DNA from: Desulfovibrio sp.
GTDB lineage: Bacteria > Desulfobacterota > Desulfovibrionia > Desulfovibrionales > Desulfovibrionaceae
Direction: 5' to 3'
DNA: 10,758 nt
NCBI GenBank assembly: GCA_031275955.1
Contig: JAISNZ010000084.1
Span: forward strand, 1-10,758
The notes beneath the pieces were generated by a model that was given only the letters and a program-made list of their open reading frames with translations, was not told the origin of the DNA and did not search any database. Of this stretch, positions 7,238-10,758 are shown piece after piece. A program made the position numbers and the translations under genes. How positions within the stretch are numbered: position 1 is the first letter of the stretch; each line of letters opens with the position of its first letter.

Positions 7238-10200
7238 TTACTCGCGCAGGTGCGCCGTGGCGTTCAGAAAGCGGTCCACGCTCTGCTCCAGGGATTCGGA
7301 GCAGAGAAAGAGGATGGAGAAGGAGCTTGTCGGGGTGGCGGCCAGGGAAAGTCGTTCGGCGGCATCGTGGATCTCCGTCAGGCCGAGGTTCTGGGCGGAG
7401 GAGGTGATGGCCCGGGCGATTTCCCGGATGGAGGAGAAATCGCCGAGCATGAGGGCCTCGTTGAGCTGGGTGCGCAGGTCCGGCAGGGCAACGGTCATGC
7501 GCAAAAGCAGTTTGAGATAAGCCTGCCTGTTGTTGTGCAATCGCTTGAGTCCTTCGGAGAAGGTCATGCCCGGCATGTCGGCGGGAATGATCTTGGGCGC
7601 GGCAAAGGCCGGCCGGGCGACAGCGCCGCGCACCCCGGTCCCGGAGGAGGCCGGGCTGCGGGGCTGCGGGGAGGATCCTTCGGCGGAGGAAGGGCCGGCG
7701 AGGGGGGGCGGCGCGACTTCCGCCTCCGCCCCGCCCGCGGGGGTCGCGGCCTCCTCCCTTAAGGATTGCCCGGGCTCGGGCGCCGGAATCCAGCGGATGA
7801 GCCGGGCATAGACATCCTTGACGTCAATGGGTTTGGTCACATGGTCGTTCATGCCCACCGCCAGGCTTTTTTCCTTGTCGCCCGTCATGGCGTGAGCGGT
7901 CATGGCCACAATGGGCAGGGAGGCCAGGGAAGGAATCCCGCGGATCTCCCGGGTGGCGGACAGGCCGTCCATCTCCGGCATCTGGATGTCCATGAAGACC
8001 AGGTCGTAGGGCTTGGTCTGGACCATCTCCAGAGCCTGACGGCCATTGTCGGCCATGTCCACGACAAAACCGACCTTTTCCAGGATCTCGCGGATGATGA
8101 TCTGGTTGATCTCGTTGTCCTCCGCCACCAGGATCTGCTTTCCGGCCAGACGGGCGAGCCTTTCCTCCGGGCTGGCGTCCGAGGTATCCTCGGACAGGTA
8201 AGCGACGTCTTTTTCCGTTTCGGCCGGGGGAGGGGCGAGATCAAAACGGGCGGTGAAGGTAAATTCCGAACCCTCGCCGGGAGAACTGACGCAGAAGATG
8301 TTGCCGTGCATCATTTCCACCAGCCGCCGGGAAATCACCAGCCCCAGCCCGGTTCCGCCGTAGCGCCGGGTGGTGGAGGCATCCGCCTGGGTGAAGGCGG
8401 TGAACAGACGGCCCAGCTGTTCTTCCGTCAGGCCGATGCCGGTGTCGCGCACGGAGAACTCCAGCACCGTGCTGGTCTCGCTGATCTCCAGCAGGGAGAC
8501 GCTTAGCGTCACGCCGCCGCGTTCGGTAAACTTGAGGGCATTGCCCGTCAGGTTGGTGAAGATCTGGGTCAGGCGCAGGGGATCGCCGCGCAGATGCACG
8601 GGCACGTTCTCCGGCAGGGAGAACTCCAGGACAAGCCCCCGCGCGGCGGCGATCTCCCTGAACATGTCCGTCACGGTCTGGAGCACGGAGGACAGGGAGA
8701 AATCCACGATCTCCATTTCCAGCCGGCCGGCCTCGATCTTGGAGAAGTCCAGGATATCGTTGATGATGCGCAGGAGGGCCTTGGCGGAACTCTCCGCCTT
8801 TTCCAGATACTCGCGCTGCAGCGGAGCCAGTTCGGTATCCAGAACCAGACGGGTCATGCCCATGATGGCGTTCATGGGGGTCCGGATCTCGTGGCTCATA
8901 TTGGCCAGGAAATCGCCCTTGGCCCGGGTGCTTTCCTCGGCCACATCGCGGGCGAGACTGAGTTCGCGCTCCTTTTCGCGCATCTCCGTCACATCCTGGA
9001 ACCAGGCCATGATGCAGTCCTCGCCGTAATAATCGCCCTTGTAAGCGTTGACCAGCATCTCGCGCGTGTTCTTCATGCCGTCTTCCACCGAGACCGGCTT
9101 CCAGTTGATGACCCCGTTCTGTTCCAGTTCCCGGAAAAACAGGGTCCGGGCCAGATCGTCCGTATAAAAGCGCGAGGCGTGTTCGCCGATGTTGACGTCG
9201 AAGAAATTCAGGGCATAGGGGGTGGCGAAGCGGATGACGCCGTCCACCAGGATGACGAAGCAGACCGGGCTCGACTGCATGACCTGCACCAGCAGGCGGC
9301 GCTCCTTGTCCACCTCCGCTTCCTTGGCCTTCAGCTCCGTCAGGTCGCGGATATAGCTGACCAGGAGGCGCTCCCTGCCGTAGCGGACCCGCACCAGGGT
9401 GATCTCCGCCGGAAGAGGGGTCCCGTCCGGGCGCCGGTACATCCACTCAAAGCACTGGTATCCTTCCCGGGAGGCGGCGGCAAGGTAGCGGGCGAAAAGG
9501 TCCGCGCTCCTCTGCCCGTCGGGCTGCACCTCGGGAGAGAGATCCGCGAAGCGATCCAGGTAGTCCCGCTTGTTTTCCAGCCGGAACAGCAGGGGGGCGG
9601 CGGTGTTGCAGTCCTGGATGCGGCCCGCGGCATCCAGGAAATTGCAGGACAGGGGAATGGCGTCCAGCATGATGCGGATGCGCGCGTCCGCTTCGTGGAT
9701 CTTGGTCACATCCTGCATGACCTCAATGAAGCCGATGTGGTTGCCGGCCTTGTCATACAGGCGGGAGGTCTGCCCCTGAAAAAAGCGGTTCAGAAGGGGG
9801 TGATGCCGGGTGAAGATGCGCCCCGCCTCCAGGTCCGTATCCTGGAAGAGCAGTTCCCCGCCGCCCTCCTCCGTCCACCAGGGACGGATCTCCGTGCCCA
9901 GAACCTTGTCCGGGGACGGAGCCCCCACGACCTCCAGGGCGGGTTTGTTCAGGTACGTCCAGCGGCCCCCCCTGTCCGTGACGCTGAGGGGAAAGGGGAT
10001 GCTGTCAATGATGGACTTGTACCACCACATCCTTTCCATAATGAGATCAAAAACTTCATTGAGGCTGTGGGTGAAGGCGCTGGTGGAGGTCGCCCCCAGG
10101 GCGTCCAGATTTTCCCACCCGTCCCAGATGTCCGCGCCCTTCGCGCCCTCCGCGGGTCTCTCCACTCCGGCGGAGGCGTTCACCTCGTCCGATCCGGCCA

Positions 10201-10758
10201 GAATGCCGGCCAGCCGCTGCTGGATGCCGCGCAGAAGAACGGTGCGCTCCTGGATGGTGTCGGCCAGGGCCTCGTTCTGCCAGGCCACGGTGTCCATAAG
10301 GCCGGACAGCTCCTGCTCGCGGGCCTTGCGTTCGCTGATATCGAGGACACAGCCCGCCACGCGGGAAACGCGGCCTTCTCCGTCCCATTCCACCGGCCGG
10401 CCCATGTCCCGGAGCCAGAGATAGGACCCCTCCCCGCGCCGCATGCGCACTTCCAGATCAAAGGCCTGCTGCGCTCCGGCGGAGGCGTCTGCGTGAACCC
10501 GCGCGACAGAGCGGCGATCTTCCGGATGGAGCAGATCCAGCCAGGCTTCCTCCGTGGAGGGCAGTTCCTCCGCGCAATAGCCCAGAAGGGCAAAGAACCC
10601 GCCGCTGACCTGAAAAACGCCGTCCGGCGGCCGCCAGTCCCAGGCCGCCAGCCCGACCCTTTCCGCCAGAAGCTCCAGTTGGCCCAGGTCGCGGACAGGC
10701 CCCTTGTCCTTCTCCAGGGCCTCAGGCCGGGCCGGGCCGCGAAGGGCCGCCTCCAGAG
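7238..10758 (-). CDS. Hybrid sensor histidine kinase with PAS repeats, receiver and degenerate HPt tail (5' end outside window)
   Basis: The frame stays open to the window edge, so the N-terminus is missing. An apparent GTG start at 10450 falls inside a PAS domain and is not the true start; 102 further codons are readable upstream. From the edge: a PAS_3-type domain (about 10670-10330, with WDWRPPDG, LHPEDR and VLDISERK), a coiled coil (about 10330-10210), three more PAS-like domains (about 10018-9703, 9688-9337, 9298-8983), HisKA with phospho-acceptor His in SHEIRTPMNAIMG (His codon 8891-8893), HATPase with NALKFTERG, DTGIGL and GTGLGL, then a receiver with ILVAEDNEINQ, phospho-Asp in FMDIQMP (codon 7988-7990) and KPID. 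A Pro/Ala/Ser-rich linker (about 7780-7600) leads to an HPt-like helical tail (about 7560-7330). The HPt His position is Arg (codon 7412-7414). No transmembrane segment lies in the visible part. The signal is unknown. It leads an apparent operon with the acyl-CoA ligase and prfC. Confidence 0.93.
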   Translation of the reverse strand, partial: LEAALRGPARPEALEKDKGPVRDLGQLELLAERVGLAAWDWRPPDGVFQVSGGFFALLGYCAEELPSTEEAWLDLLHPEDRRSVARVHADASAGAQQAFDLEVRMRRGEGSYLWLRDMGRPVEWDGEGRVSRVAGCVLDISERKAREQELSGLMDTVAWQNEALADTIQERTVLLRGIQQRLAGILAGSDEVNASAGVERPAEGAKGADIWDGWENLDALGATSTSAFTHSLNEVFDLIMERMWWYKSIIDSIPFPLSVTDRGGRWTYLNKPALEVVGAPSPDKVLGTEIRPWWTEEGGGELLFQDTDLEAGRIFTRHHPLLNRFFQGQTSRLYDKAGNHIGFIEVMQDVTKIHEADARIRIMLDAIPLSCNFLDAAGRIQDCNTAAPLLFRLENKRDYLDRFADLSPEVQPDGQRSADLFARYLAAASREGYQCFEWMYRRPDGTPLPAEITLVRVRYGRERLLVSYIRDLTELKAKEAEVDKERRLLVQVMQSSPVCFVILVDGVIRFATPYALNFFDVNIGEHASRFYTDDLARTLFFRELEQNGVINWKPVSVEDGMKNTREMLVNAYKGDYYGEDCIMAWFQDVTEMREKERELSLARDVAEESTRAKGDFLANMSHEIRTPMNAIMGMTRLVLDTELAPLQREYLEKAESSAKALLRIINDILDFSKIEAGRLEMEIVDFSLSSVLQTVTDMFREIAAARGLVLEFSLPENVPVHLRGDPLRLTQIFTNLTGNALKFTERGGVTLSVSLLEISETSTVLEFSVRDTGIGLTEEQLGRLFTAFTQADASTTRRYGGTGLGLVISRRLVEMMHGNIFCVSSPGEGSEFTFTARFDLAPPPAETEKDVAYLSEDTSDASPEERLARLAGKQILVAEDNEINQIIIREILEKVGFVVDMADNGRQALEMVQTKPYDLVFMDIQMPEMDGLSATREIRGIPSLASLPIVAMTAHAMTGDKEKSLAVGMNDHVTKPIDVKDVYARLIRWIPAPEPGQSLREEAATPAGGAEAEVAPPPLAGPSSAEGSSPQPRSPASSGTGVRGAVARPAFAAPKIIPADMPGMTFSEGLKRLHNNRQAYLKLLLRMTVALPDLRTQLNEALMLGDFSSIREIARAITSSAQNLGLTEIHDAAERLSLAATPTSSFSILFLCSESLEQSVDRFLNATAHLRE

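Noticed and set aside
6013..7407. Open frame of 464 codons on the + strand opposite the acyl-CoA ligase
   Set aside because: It is the antisense shadow of a well-supported enzyme gene. The product is Gly/Gln-rich with no domain, and it has no supporting start context.

Overview
The window looks like a chromosomal stretch of a GC-rich, free-living or gut-associated deltaproteobacterium, most likely a Desulfovibrio-type sulfate reducer. This is an inference from the six-domain S1 protein, the high G/C at third codon positions and the abundance of large PAS-type sensor kinases. No rRNA, tRNA, CRISPR array, phage or intact insertion-sequence gene is visible. The species cannot be fixed from the sequence alone.

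Layout. (1) Bases 1-276 are a non-coding, initially AT-rich leader with a terminator-like hairpin. It precedes an orphan soluble sensor histidine kinase on the + strand (277-1629). (2) Everything else is on the - strand. The kinase converges tail to tail, with only 12 bp between stop codons, on rpsA (ribosomal protein S1, 1642-3375). (3) Upstream of rpsA lies a 73-codon ribbon-helix-helix DNA-binding protein (3511-3732), with structured, non-coding leaders on both sides. (4) A compact palindromic repeat element (3807-3949) with 18-bp imperfect terminal inverted repeats fills most of the gap to the next gene. (5) A tightly packed three-gene run on the - strand follows: a hybrid PAS/histidine kinase/receiver/HPt-like protein (7238 to beyond 10758), a long-chain acyl-CoA synthetase (5554-7233) and peptide chain release factor 3, prfC (3949-5553). 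Gene junctions are 4 bp and 0 bp, so this run is probably one transcript with coupled translation.

How the genes fit together. S1 and RF3 are translation factors (initiation mRNA binding; release-factor recycling). The acyl-CoA synthetase activates fatty acids for lipid metabolism. The two kinases are signal inputs with no dedicated response regulator beside them. No shared pathway is evident, and no clearly new multi-gene system is visible.

The points most worth a second look are: the HPt-like tail of the hybrid kinase, where the phospho-accepting His is replaced by Arg; the MITE/REP-like palindromic element whose end coincides with the prfC stop codon; the linkage of a sensor kinase, a lipid enzyme and RF3 in one run; and the non-canonical ATP-binding box of the orphan kinase.
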